A stretch of DNA of 13,640 nucleotides from an uncultured Muribaculum sp. (GCA_947573015.1 CANPDS010000031.1:1-13640), one strand, 5' to 3'; shown: positions 6,844 to 13,640, counted from the stretch's first letter. Notes: generated by a model from the sequence alone, not told the origin. Program-made: numbers and translations.

Positions 6844-8358
6844 ATGTTCACTATGTTTCACGGATTCCATCTGGTCGAGGATTATCACCGATGGAAAAAA
6901 GAACACCGCAGTAACCGCAACCCGATAGGCATCAAAACACTCAAACTGTTTTTTGCAATAATAATCCCACTATTTTTCTGGATAGCGCCATCCGCTATAT
7001 ATGGGTTGCCTGACTTGTCTGTTGTAGAACATCGTGTGCTGGCAATATTTATGTTTGCCGCACTGATGTGGTTGTTCGATGCCGTCCCGGCCTGGACTAC
7101 ATCACTCGTTGTCGTGGTCCTGTTGCTTTTCTGCGCATCAAACAGCGCACTATGGTTTTTCCAAACCGGACCCGACGGTAATAAACTGAGCAATCTTGTC
7201 AACAATACTGATATATTGCATTGCTTCGCCGATCCTACAATCATGCTTTTCATAGGAGGTTTCATCATTGCCATAGCCGCAACAAAATCCGGGCTTGATG
7301 TCAAGCTTGCAAAATTAATGTTGCTTCCATTCGGCACGAAGTCAGAAAATGTGCTGCTCGGCTTTATTCTCGTAACTGCTGTTTTCTCAATGTTTATTAG
7401 CAATACGGCAACCGCTGCAATGATGCTCACATTCCTTGCCCCCGTTCTAAGCGCCTTGCCGGCCGACGGTAAAGGTAAAATTGGACTGGCCCTTGCAATT
7501 CCGGTTGGAGCCAACATCGGAGGCATGGGTACACCCATAGGCACTCCACCCAACGCCATCGCGCTCAAATTCCTTAACGACCCTAACGGTATGGATATGG
7601 GAATCGGCTTCGGACAATGGATGATGGTGATGGTACCTCTGACTTTGATTCTACTATTTATTGCCTGGTTTGTTCTTAAACGGATGTTTCCATTTAAGCA
7701 AAAAACAATTCACCTACAGATAGAGTCGCTTCACAAGCCACATTGGAAAGATTCGGTGGTATATATCACATTTGGTATCACCATCCTCCTTTGGCTTACT
7801 GATTCAGTCACGGGAGTCAATGCCAATGTAGTAGCTATGCTTCCTGTAGCTGTGCTGTGCATGTCGGGAATCATAACCAAGCGCGACCTTGAACAACTTT
7901 CCTGGAGCATCCTTTGGATGATAGCTGGCGCGTTTGCCCTCGGAGTCGCCATGAAAGAATCCGGCTTGGCCGGACATCTCATAGAAGCAGTGCCTTTCGG
8001 ATCATGGTCGCCTATGGTTGTCATAATAGGCTCTGGTTTACTCTGCTATCTCATGGCCAACTTCATCAGTCACACAGCTACTGCCGCACTATTCATACCA
8101 ATACTCGCCATTGCCGGAAGTTCGATGACCGAACAATTAGCACCATTCGGAGGAATTTCAACCCTACTTATCGGAGTTGCGATATGCTCGTCAGTAGCTA
8201 TGATATTGCCAATATCAACCCCACCAAATGCTCTTGCCGACGCGACAGGCTTTATCCAGCAAAAATATATGGTCAAGACAGGGCTTATCATGGGCTTGAT
8301 CGGCTTGATTCTGGGATACATCGTACTGATTTTCTGCGGAGTCAACGGAATATTCTAA
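6844..8358 (+). CDS. DASS/SLC13-family dicarboxylate (anion) transporter
   Basis: An inner-membrane secondary transporter of the divalent anion:sodium symporter family, 504 aa with about a dozen hydrophobic segments between residues 34 and 500 after a charged cytosolic N-terminus. The two inverted halves each show the family's substrate/sodium hairpin: SNTATAAMM (186-194) with GTPIGTPPNAIA (229-240), and SHTATAALF (409-417) with PISTPPNALA (456-465). The second SNT triplet reads SHT here. Known substrates in the family include succinate, fumarate, malate, citrate and sulfate; the sequence does not choose among them. It is the first large gene behind the cobalamin riboswitch, which suggests that its substrate accumulates or is needed when B12 is scarce; succinate is the obvious candidate. 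The MetE-like gene follows after 63 bp with no promoter visible between. Confidence 0.88.
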   Translation: MFTMFHGFHLVEDYHRWKKEHRSNRNPIGIKTLKLFFAIIIPLFFWIAPSAIYGLPDLSVVEHRVLAIFMFAALMWLFDAVPAWTTSLVVVVLLLFCASNSALWFFQTGPDGNKLSNLVNNTDILHCFADPTIMLFIGGFIIAIAATKSGLDVKLAKLMLLPFGTKSENVLLGFILVTAVFSMFISNTATAAMMLTFLAPVLSALPADGKGKIGLALAIPVGANIGGMGTPIGTPPNAIALKFLNDPNGMDMGIGFGQWMMVMVPLTLILLFIAWFVLKRMFPFKQKTIHLQIESLHKPHWKDSVVYITFGITILLWLTDSVTGVNANVVAMLPVAVLCMSGIITKRDLEQLSWSILWMIAGAFALGVAMKESGLAGHLIEAVPFGSWSPMVVIIGSGLLCYLMANFISHTATAALFIPILAIAGSSMTEQLAPFGGISTLLIGVAICSSVAMILPISTPPNALADATGFIQQKYMVKTGLIMGLIGLILGYIVLIFCGVNGIF

Positions 8359-8386
8359 GAACACCGATGCGTGTGTCTAAGCGAAT

Positions 8387-8411
8387 TTTAAGAGGGTGTT
8401 TAATAACAAAA
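8387..8411 (+). repeat. short direct repeat, left copy (TAAGAG..TGTT motif)
   Basis: The stretch from 8387 reads TAAGAGGGTGTTTAATAAC with flanking T and A, and it resembles the sequence at 9632-9655 (TAAGAGCCTGTT then AAAAAC) at about 20 of 25 aligned positions. The two copies flank the MetE-like gene in the same orientation. They may be decayed insertion-sequence ends or a chance resemblance in AT-rich spacer. Confidence 0.25.
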
Positions 8412-8421
8412 GCTAATCATA

Positions 8422-9507
8422 ATGACAATAGAATCTGTCGGCAGTTTTCTGCCGGATGAAAACCTCATCTCTGCTCGACTTGATTTTGAACGGGGCATAA
8501 TCGACCGTCCGCAACTGACTTCAGAGGAAGATGATGCAGTGTGCGACATAGTAGAACGCCAGATAGCTTGCGGTGTACCGTTTGTGACCTCAGGCGAACT
8601 GCGTCGTAAGCACTGGGCAAACGACTTCTGGTTTGGCCTAAATGGCATTTCCTGTGAAAATATTTCCTCCGGTCACATATACCAATCCGTAGAGACCTCT
8701 ACCGATCTTCTCCATATCACCGGACGCATCGGATTCAATCCGGATCATCAGTTCTTCGATGACTTCAGATTTCTTCACAGCATGGTCGCCAGGCGTGCAC
8801 GATGCCGTCAGACACTTCCGTCACCGGCAAACCTACTCTTAGAAATATACGCTATCTCCGATGGACAGCCCCATAATATATATCCGGCATCAATGGACGA
8901 TTTGATTGATGACATCGCAAGCGCATATCGACAGACAGGCCTCCACCTCCATGAACTCGGTTGCGATTCTCTTCAATACGACGACACCGCGCTTGGCCTG
9001 ATGTGCGATGACATCTATACCAAACGTCTTCTTCAAGGGGGTGTTGACTTAATCAAGCTCCACCTTGAGCTGATCAGTGTGATCAACCGTTCACTTGAGG
9101 GATTGCCTGAAACGATGGAAAAGTCCATATATATTTCCGGAGGCGATACCATAGTGCCCGAATGGGAGCACATAGAATACCCTGACAACATCATGCCAAA
9201 AGCCTTATCTTCACTTAATGTGGATAAGTTTTTCATACCATTGGACCTCGGGAATGATTATGCGACAGAGGTACTTCGTCACATTCCGCAAGAAAAGTCC
9301 GTGGTACTCGGTTTAACGGATGCCCATAGCCCCTTCCCGGAAAACACCAGTTCACTGATTGAGATGATCCATAATGCGACACAATGGATCGAGCCATCGC
9401 GGTTGGCTCTAAGTCCCCGTACCGGATTCAAGCTGTCAAGCTACAATCAAAGAGCCTTGCACTACGAAGACCAATGGTGCAAGCTTATTGAGCTCTCCTC
9501 CATCTGA
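8422..9507 (+). CDS. MetE-like (YxjG/YxjH-type) protein lacking the zinc ligands
   Basis: A 361-aa protein of the C-terminal cobalamin-independent methionine synthase fold (Meth_synt_2), which normally moves a methyl group to homocysteine. Family signatures are preserved along its whole length: VGSFLP (6-11), the TSGELRRKHW...FGLNG block (57-75, usually TDGEFRR...WGLNG), TLPSPANLL (131-139), LQYDDTALGLMCD (184-196) and VVLGLT (294-299). The metal site does not survive. The usual HxC is Y237-I-S239, the usual Glu after the FxL strand is P273, and the usual Cys of SPxCGF is T334. Length and frame are intact, which argues for a new function rather than decay. It lies in the B12-riboswitch operon, 63 bp after the transporter. 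The fold call is firm; activity as a methionine synthase is doubtful. Confidence 0.85.
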   Translation: MTIESVGSFLPDENLISARLDFERGIIDRPQLTSEEDDAVCDIVERQIACGVPFVTSGELRRKHWANDFWFGLNGISCENISSGHIYQSVETSTDLLHITGRIGFNPDHQFFDDFRFLHSMVARRARCRQTLPSPANLLLEIYAISDGQPHNIYPASMDDLIDDIASAYRQTGLHLHELGCDSLQYDDTALGLMCDDIYTKRLLQGGVDLIKLHLELISVINRSLEGLPETMEKSIYISGGDTIVPEWEHIEYPDNIMPKALSSLNVDKFFIPLDLGNDYATEVLRHIPQEKSVVLGLTDAHSPFPENTSSLIEMIHNATQWIEPSRLALSPRTGFKLSSYNQRALHYEDQWCKLIELSSI

Positions 9508-9528
9508 TTACCCATCTCGACAACCAAC

Positions 9529-9591
9529 AACCGCTGTCATCCCGACTCTTTTTCTACCAAACTCTTTTCATTATATGGGGTGGCAGCGGTT
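9529..9591. terminator. long inverted repeat between convergent genes, possible bidirectional terminator
   Basis: AACCGCTGTCATCCC (9529-9543) pairs with GGGGTGGCAGCGGTT (9577-9591): 15 pairs, two of them G-T wobbles, around a 33-nt pyrimidine-rich loop. It sits in the 165-bp gap between the MetE-like gene and the convergent DUF2156 gene, where a terminator is expected. No T-run follows the stem on either strand, so a classical Rho-independent terminator is not assured; a small mobile or repeat element is the alternative. Confidence 0.45.
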
Positions 9592-9631
9592 TCCGTGTTG
9601 AATGGTAGTGCATCTCTCAAGCCAGTCTCCT

Positions 9632-9655
9632 TATAAGAGCCTGTTAAAAACAAAT
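9632..9655 (+). repeat. short direct repeat, right copy (TAAGAG..TGTT motif)
   Basis: TAAGAGCCTGTT followed by an A-rich AAAAACAAA tract resembles 8387-8411. See the left copy for the comparison. This copy lies in the gap between the MetE-like gene and the DUF2156 gene, to the right of the long hairpin. Confidence 0.25.
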
Positions 9656-9672
9656 ATATTCATCTCCATCCA

Positions 9673-10593
9673 TCACAACAGCTCGACATTATACTTGCGC
9701 AACATCATTACCGGATGGTATGACTCCTTAGCCTTTCGAAGTCCCTCATCACCGGCGTCTTCCTCCCTGTTGACATAAGCCATTCCATAACGTTCGAGCA
9801 TCATCGAGGCAAATCCCTTGTTGATACTCTCCCCGGCACCATTGACTCCATGAGCCATCTTCTCGATATGCACATATAGAGTATCGCCCACCACTTCTCC
9901 TATGGCAAATGCCACTATGCCAAGGTCGGGCGTGCGCAGCACCGCTCCATCCATCGGTATCATGCCCCACATATCGAGCATACGATCTACTTCCCGACGC
10001 TCCACAAGAGCTGTTTCATGCTCATAGTCCAGAGGAAGAGTATCAAGGAAAGCTCTCACATCATCAACCATATCAGGCGTAAGTTCGATCAAAGTGCTCC
10101 CTGGATGATCTGAAACAAATCTATTCACATGATTACGCTTCTTACTATAACGGTTGCCTGGCAGCGTAGCCAGATCGCGGGCATTATACAAATAGTCGGC
10201 CCAATCGGCAAGTTCTTCCACGCGACACTCACCAAGTGCACGCAGTTCAGCCACACGATCCTCCGGCACAGCTGAAAACACAAGCGGCACCCCTTGATCA
10301 CGGCAATAACCGCGCAACAACGCCACAGCATCCGCAAGAGGCATATCACCGATCGGCAGCGAGAATGCCGGAATTGAACGGTCATTCTCCGCAACACCCT
10401 TTACAAAAAGCGTATTATCTATCACTGCATATTCATATCCAAAATAATCGGCCCACATAAGCATTCCAGCAATCGTATAATCACATGTGCGGCTGCGTGA
10501 GCGACGCATAAAAGGCAACACTGCATCAAGTGCTGAATAATCCAATTTTCTGAATCGGATTCTATTATCTACGGTAGTTGTTGACAGATACAT
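9673..10593 (-). CDS. DUF2156 protein (phosphatidylglycerol lysyltransferase C-terminal-like, GNAT fold)
   Basis: A soluble protein resembling the cytosolic aminoacyl-transferase domain of MprF, made of two GNAT-like halves. The characteristic central block DYLYNARDLATLPGNRYSKK (133-152) continues with RNHVNRF, and the C-terminal VNREEDAGDEGLRKAKESY (274-292) is the typical end of the family. I chose the ATG at 10593 (306 aa, MYLSTTTV). The frame is open a further 24 codons, but that extension is a hydrophobic, low-quality sequence overlapping the intergenic region, and the conserved part starts right after MYLSTTTV. Without the MprF membrane flippase domain, lipid lysinylation is not assured; stand-alone Bacteroidota members have no established substrate that I know of. 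It converges on the MetE-like gene and diverges from the truncated gene. Confidence 0.85.
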   Translation of the reverse strand: MYLSTTTVDNRIRFRKLDYSALDAVLPFMRRSRSRTCDYTIAGMLMWADYFGYEYAVIDNTLFVKGVAENDRSIPAFSLPIGDMPLADAVALLRGYCRDQGVPLVFSAVPEDRVAELRALGECRVEELADWADYLYNARDLATLPGNRYSKKRNHVNRFVSDHPGSTLIELTPDMVDDVRAFLDTLPLDYEHETALVERREVDRMLDMWGMIPMDGAVLRTPDLGIVAFAIGEVVGDTLYVHIEKMAHGVNGAGESINKGFASMMLERYGMAYVNREEDAGDEGLRKAKESYHPVMMLRKYNVELL

Positions 10594-10659
10594 ATAGATC
10601 AAGATTTTTATTTTTACAACCTGTTGGCAATATACTAACAAAAAGAATAGCCAAAATGC

Positions 10660-10690
10660 TTGCATTCAACGAAGAAATAATATATCTTTG
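10660..10690 (+). promoter_or_regulatory. promoter upstream of the 5'-truncated gene
   Basis: TTG at 10660-10662 and TATCTTTG at 10683-10690 (TAnnTTTG) are 20 bp apart. Transcription would begin near 10697, about 35 bp before the open frame starts at 10731. The leader carries TAACTAACCCTAAC (10718-10731), which looks like a normal untranslated leader, yet no ATG follows. Confidence 0.6.
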
Positions 10691-10730
10691 CACCAACACA
10701 TTTACAATCAACCCGATTAACTAACCCTAA

Positions 10731-11672
10731 CATAATTACCTCGGCGTATACACCCCCGTCTACGACCGCGAGGAAGAGGAGTATGTATGGTCACGCACAG
10801 CGTCCAGCTCAAATGCCATCATCTTCCGCTCCGAGCAAGACAGGGTTGAAGTATCCCTATCTATAAGCAAAGAAAGCTGGAGCGGCAACTTCGACACTAC
10901 CGACTGGGACTATGATTACAACAACGGCCAGTGGACTGACTATGAAATCACTACACATTGGACAGTTACTGTTCCCGCCAGAATGACCATGGCAATGACT
11001 TACAACGGCCAGACAGCAGCAAGCGCAGTAGTGGAAAGCAACGTCAATGTAGCAGCACACAACTTCTCTATAAAGACATCAGCTTACGTTGCCAACATAC
11101 AGGCCAATGCCGAGACTATAGGCACCGACTCCAAGATCGTTGAGAACGCAAGCGCACATATCGGTACCACACGCGTATTCTACTCTACCGGCGAAGTCAA
11201 GGGTTCAAGCCTCTGCGACATGCAGAAGATCGAGCAGCTCGGCAATCTCAGCCAGAGCCAGATCGCAGCCCAGATCGACAATCTTTTCTCCGGAGCAACT
11301 GCAAAGGCCGACTTCCTCGACCGCATCCAGGTGTCGGCATCATGCAACTCGTTGCGCGACATGGTTGCCAATGGTGATTTCGACGACGAAAACCTCGCTT
11401 TGACAAACGCATTTGTCAAAGCGATCAACGACAATGTGAAGACCACACTCTGCTTCGGCAACACATCTTACGAGCAGGGCACACTTACATGGGCAGCTAT
11501 GCCTCATGAAGAATGGAGCTACACATGGTACGAAATCCAGCCTATGGTGAAACTCGCCGGTTGCCAGGCCATGTCGTTGGAAGGTGTCCTCGAAAGCGGC
11601 ATGCTCAACGGTTCTCTCGAAGCTATCCAGAGCATTGTAGAAACATACATGCGTGCCTTCGGCCTCGATTAA
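10731..11672 (+). pseudogene. 5'-truncated gene, probably a secreted or lipoprotein of unknown function
   Basis: A frame of 313 codons is open from just after a TAA (10728-10730) to a TAA at 11670, and its codon use looks coding from the start (NYLGVYTPVYDREEEEYVW). It has no ATG, GTG or TTG before the ATG at 10983, and no signal peptide. The first 85 or so residues are rich in W, Y, T, D and S and look beta-stranded; the rest is mostly helical, with few charges at the end (METYMRAFGLD-like tail: VETYMRAFGLD). Starting at 10983 would give 229 aa but cut into the beta region. A deletion that removed the start and the secretion signal, in the organism or in the assembly, is the simplest explanation. 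Position before a TonB-dependent receptor suggests a former cell-envelope role. I do not recognise the family. Confidence 0.6.
11395..11424. repeat. perfect 13-bp inverted repeat inside the truncated gene
   Basis: TCGCTTTGACAAA (11395-11407) and TTTGTCAAAGCGA (11412-11424) are exact reverse complements separated by CGCA. Because of the symmetry, both strands encode the peptide ALTNAFVKA at this spot. In RNA this would be a very stable hairpin in the middle of the message; in DNA it could be a cruciform or a protein-binding palindrome. Confidence 0.85.
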
Positions 11673-11737
11673 TCATACCTCAACAGCCTTAATAACCTTG
11701 ACTCAATTTTTGATTCAAGCGCAAGTTTATTAAAACA

Positions 11738-13640
11738 ATGCCGGAATCACCGACATACCGTATACACATAGCAAGAGCCGCGTCTACAGCGTGGCTCTCG
11801 CTTTTATCTGCAATAAGCCTCAACGGAGCATCCCCGACCGACAATATGCCGACAATCCCCGACAGCATCAATCTGAAGGAAGTGACAGTAGAGGCTCAAT
11901 CAGCACGCACAGCACGCATTTCACCCGACGCATCAGTAACTGTCGATGCAGTAAGATCAGGTGAGCAAATGCGCGCATTCGGAGAGGCCGATGCCATGCG
12001 ATTGATCACAACACTGCCAGGCATTTCAGGTGGCGACTATGCATCAGGAGTCTCTATCGATGGCACTGAATATTCCCATACATATTATAGTATCGGTGGC
12101 GCACCGGTATTTTTCCCATATCACTTCGGCGGAATTTTTTCTGTGTTCAATGCCGAACACTATCCTATTGTACATGTCGAGAAGTCGGTACATACCCCGG
12201 ATATGCCTCCTCGGCTTGGTGGCCGGATAGATTTCGCACCTCGCCGCCCACTCACCAAGCGTGTGAAAGGGATGGTGAATGTAGGCATGCTCGCCAGCAG
12301 CGCCACCATATCAGCACCACTCGGAAAACGAGCCGACCTAACAGCCTCCACGCGCATAAGCTATATCAACACACTTTATGGCAATCTGCTGAAAGCAAAT
12401 ACCACACGTATCAACTACGGATTCAACGACTACAACCTCACTGCACGCTATTTCCCTACAGATCACGACCGCTTATCGGCACATGTGTTCTACAACCGCG
12501 ACTTCCTCGGCACCAACGACCGACGCTATGCCCTTGACACCCGCTTCCGCTGGCACAACCTCCTTGGAGCAGCCGAATGGGAACACCGCTCATCAAATTT
12601 TGATTGGCATCAGACAATATACGCATCCACTTTCGGTTCCACCTTCGGCATGACCATGACACGCATATCGGCCAAAGTACCCTCCTCTATCACACAGGCA
12701 GGCACACGTGGCAACGGATCATACTCGTTTGGAGGCCGGTTAGATCCTCGCCTGCTCTTCGGCGCGGAGGCCGACTTCACATCAGGCATACCGCAATGGG
12801 CCACCGTAGATGGCTACGGCTACGAGAGCACTCCACGCCCAGACCGCACCTACACACGTAGCGCAGCAGCCCACATAGCCTGCGACGTCGCCCTCTCCAA
12901 TGCATTGCGCCTCACCATAGGCACACGAGTCACAGCCTACAGCGCATCCGACTATCATCCACTATTCATCGACCCTACAGCCACACTCTCCTGGTCCACC
13001 TCTGCCGGAGCTTTCAATCTACATGCCGCCAGCTATTCACAAGCCCTCCATCAGGTTGGTTTCTCCGATATCGGGCTCGCTTCAAACTTCTGGCTGACAG
13101 CCGACAAAACCCTACCGATGCAACGTGCACGCACATTGGCGGCATCCTGGGTACAGACCTTCGACAATTCAGGCTGGGATCTATCGGCCGACATCTATTA
13201 CAAACGCCACACTGGGGCTTCAGAGTATGACGGCACCACAATAACCTTGATAGAGCCGGGGTATAATTCCCGTGAACATATCATAACCGGCGACGGACGC
13301 AACTACGGCTTCGGCCTTATGGCGTCGAAAGTATCCGGGCGCCTCACCGGTTCTGCTTCATTCTCATGGGGACGGGCACAACGGCGCTTTCCTACCGTAG
13401 GGCCGCAATGGGTAACAGCAGCTGTGGAACAACGCCTGTCAACCACAATCCGAGGACACTACCGTCTGAACTCCGCAATAGGGCTGGATGCATGCTGGTC
13501 ATTTGCAACAGGACGTCCGATCACACCGGTCAATGCACTGTATCTGATCGGAGAAAACGTTATCTCAGTATTCGGAGAGCGCAACTCCCGCACTCTCCCA
13601 TCCTACCACCGTCTCGATCTGTCGGCATCATGGCATTTCA
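11738..13640 (+). CDS. TonB-dependent outer-membrane receptor, 3' end beyond the window
   Basis: 634 codons are present without a stop. Residues 1-32 form a plausible signal peptide (Arg-containing start, then ASTAWLSLLSAISLNGA). A TonB-box-like NLKEVTVEAQ (45-54) precedes the plug domain (about 45-170), with LPGIS (93-97), the IGGAPVFFPYHFGGIFSVFN block (119-138) and GGRIDF (161-166); the remainder alternates Tyr/Trp/Phe-rich strands of a beta-barrel. There is no N-terminal carboxypeptidase-like domain. The PxYxPyHfxGxFSvFN-type plug signature is one I associate with Bacteroidota receptors partnered with DUF4249 lipoproteins rather than with SusD, so such a gene may follow. The imported substrate is not visible. 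It starts 65 bp after the truncated gene and could share its promoter. Confidence 0.88.
   Translation, partial: MPESPTYRIHIARAASTAWLSLLSAISLNGASPTDNMPTIPDSINLKEVTVEAQSARTARISPDASVTVDAVRSGEQMRAFGEADAMRLITTLPGISGGDYASGVSIDGTEYSHTYYSIGGAPVFFPYHFGGIFSVFNAEHYPIVHVEKSVHTPDMPPRLGGRIDFAPRRPLTKRVKGMVNVGMLASSATISAPLGKRADLTASTRISYINTLYGNLLKANTTRINYGFNDYNLTARYFPTDHDRLSAHVFYNRDFLGTNDRRYALDTRFRWHNLLGAAEWEHRSSNFDWHQTIYASTFGSTFGMTMTRISAKVPSSITQAGTRGNGSYSFGGRLDPRLLFGAEADFTSGIPQWATVDGYGYESTPRPDRTYTRSAAAHIACDVALSNALRLTIGTRVTAYSASDYHPLFIDPTATLSWSTSAGAFNLHAASYSQALHQVGFSDIGLASNFWLTADKTLPMQRARTLAASWVQTFDNSGWDLSADIYYKRHTGASEYDGTTITLIEPGYNSREHIITGDGRNYGFGLMASKVSGRLTGSASFSWGRAQRRFPTVGPQWVTAAVEQRLSTTIRGHYRLNSAIGLDACWSFATGRPITPVNALYLIGENVISVFGERNSRTLPSYHRLDLSASWHF
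11771..11805 (+). terminator. terminator-like hairpin inside the receptor's signal-peptide coding region
   Basis: AGAGCCGCG (11774-11782) pairs with CGTGGCTCT (11790-11798) around a 7-nt loop (one G-T wobble), and outer GC/GC pairs extend it with one mismatch. TTTT follows at 11802-11805. This has the form of a Rho-independent terminator but lies within codons 12-23 of the receptor gene, so it is either an attenuator or a coincidence; the T-run is short. Confidence 0.35.

Noticed and set aside
6885..7568. 227-codon minus-strand frame across the transporter
   Set aside because: It mirrors the conserved DASS sequence on the plus strand; the composition is typical of a shadow frame.
8439..8454. 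Hairpin CGGCAG-TTTT-CTGCCG near the start of the MetE-like gene
   Set aside because: The stem is only 6 bp and falls in codons for the conserved VGSFLP motif, so the pairing may be incidental; no T-run or operator context supports it.
10594..10665. 24-residue N-terminal extension of the DUF2156 protein
   Set aside because: The extension is hydrophobic and unlike the family, lies in the divergent promoter region, and a better start (10593) precedes the conserved domain.
10656..10724. 22-codon frame starting at 10656, in the same phase as the truncated gene
   Set aside because: It overlaps the promoter -33 and -7 boxes and is separated from the gene by two in-frame stops (10722 and 10728), so it is not the missing 5' end.
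11697..11719. Imperfect inverted repeat CTTGACTCAA / TTGATTCAAG before the receptor gene
   Set aside because: It has one mismatch, a 3-nt spacer, AT-rich arms and no T-run; too weak to call a terminator or operator.
1..13640. CRISPR array, integrase, transposase, toxin-antitoxin or phage genes
   Set aside because: No regularly spaced repeats and no protein with such signatures were seen on either strand.

Overview
The window looks like a chromosomal segment of a gut-type Bacteroidales bacterium, most likely a Muribaculaceae relative. The grounds are the repeated Bacteroidota promoter grammar (TTG, 18-21 bp, TAnnTTTG), a TonB-dependent receptor of a Bacteroidota type, Bacteroidales versions of RecO, RsmF and LpxB, and roughly balanced GC. 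The assignment is an inference from sequence features; no database was searched.

Layout. Positions 1-51 hold the 5' part of a tRNA-Thr(TGT) on the minus strand with its promoter at 105-135. Positions 343-2736 hold an M24 aminopeptidase P and a gamma-carbonic-anhydrase-like hexapeptide protein, probably one operon. recO (minus) converges on them and is divergent from rsmF (plus); rsmF overlaps lpxB (minus) tail to tail by 8 bp. These are ordinary core genes.

The central region (6126-9507) is the most interesting. A palindrome lies between divergent promoters for lpxB and for a cobalamin riboswitch (about 6251-6404). The riboswitch is followed by a kissing-loop-type hairpin and a strong Shine-Dalgarno that faces ATA rather than ATG, a degenerate-looking leader frame, a 70-residue CxxC small ORF, a DASS-family anion/dicarboxylate transporter, and a YxjG/MetE-like protein. 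That last protein keeps the methionine-synthase fold signatures but appears to have replaced all four zinc ligands. A reasonable hypothesis is a B12-scarcity response: B12-dependent methylmalonyl-CoA mutase stalls, so succinate handling (transporter) and a methionine-synthase-like function are switched on together. The lost zinc site argues against simple methionine synthesis.

The right part has a DUF2156 (MprF C-terminal-like, GNAT-fold) protein on the minus strand. Divergent from it is a gene with a good promoter but no start codon or signal peptide (5'-truncated, 10731-11672), followed by a TonB-dependent receptor running off the window (11738-13640). The truncated gene contains a perfect 13-bp inverted repeat, and the receptor's signal-peptide region contains a terminator-like hairpin.
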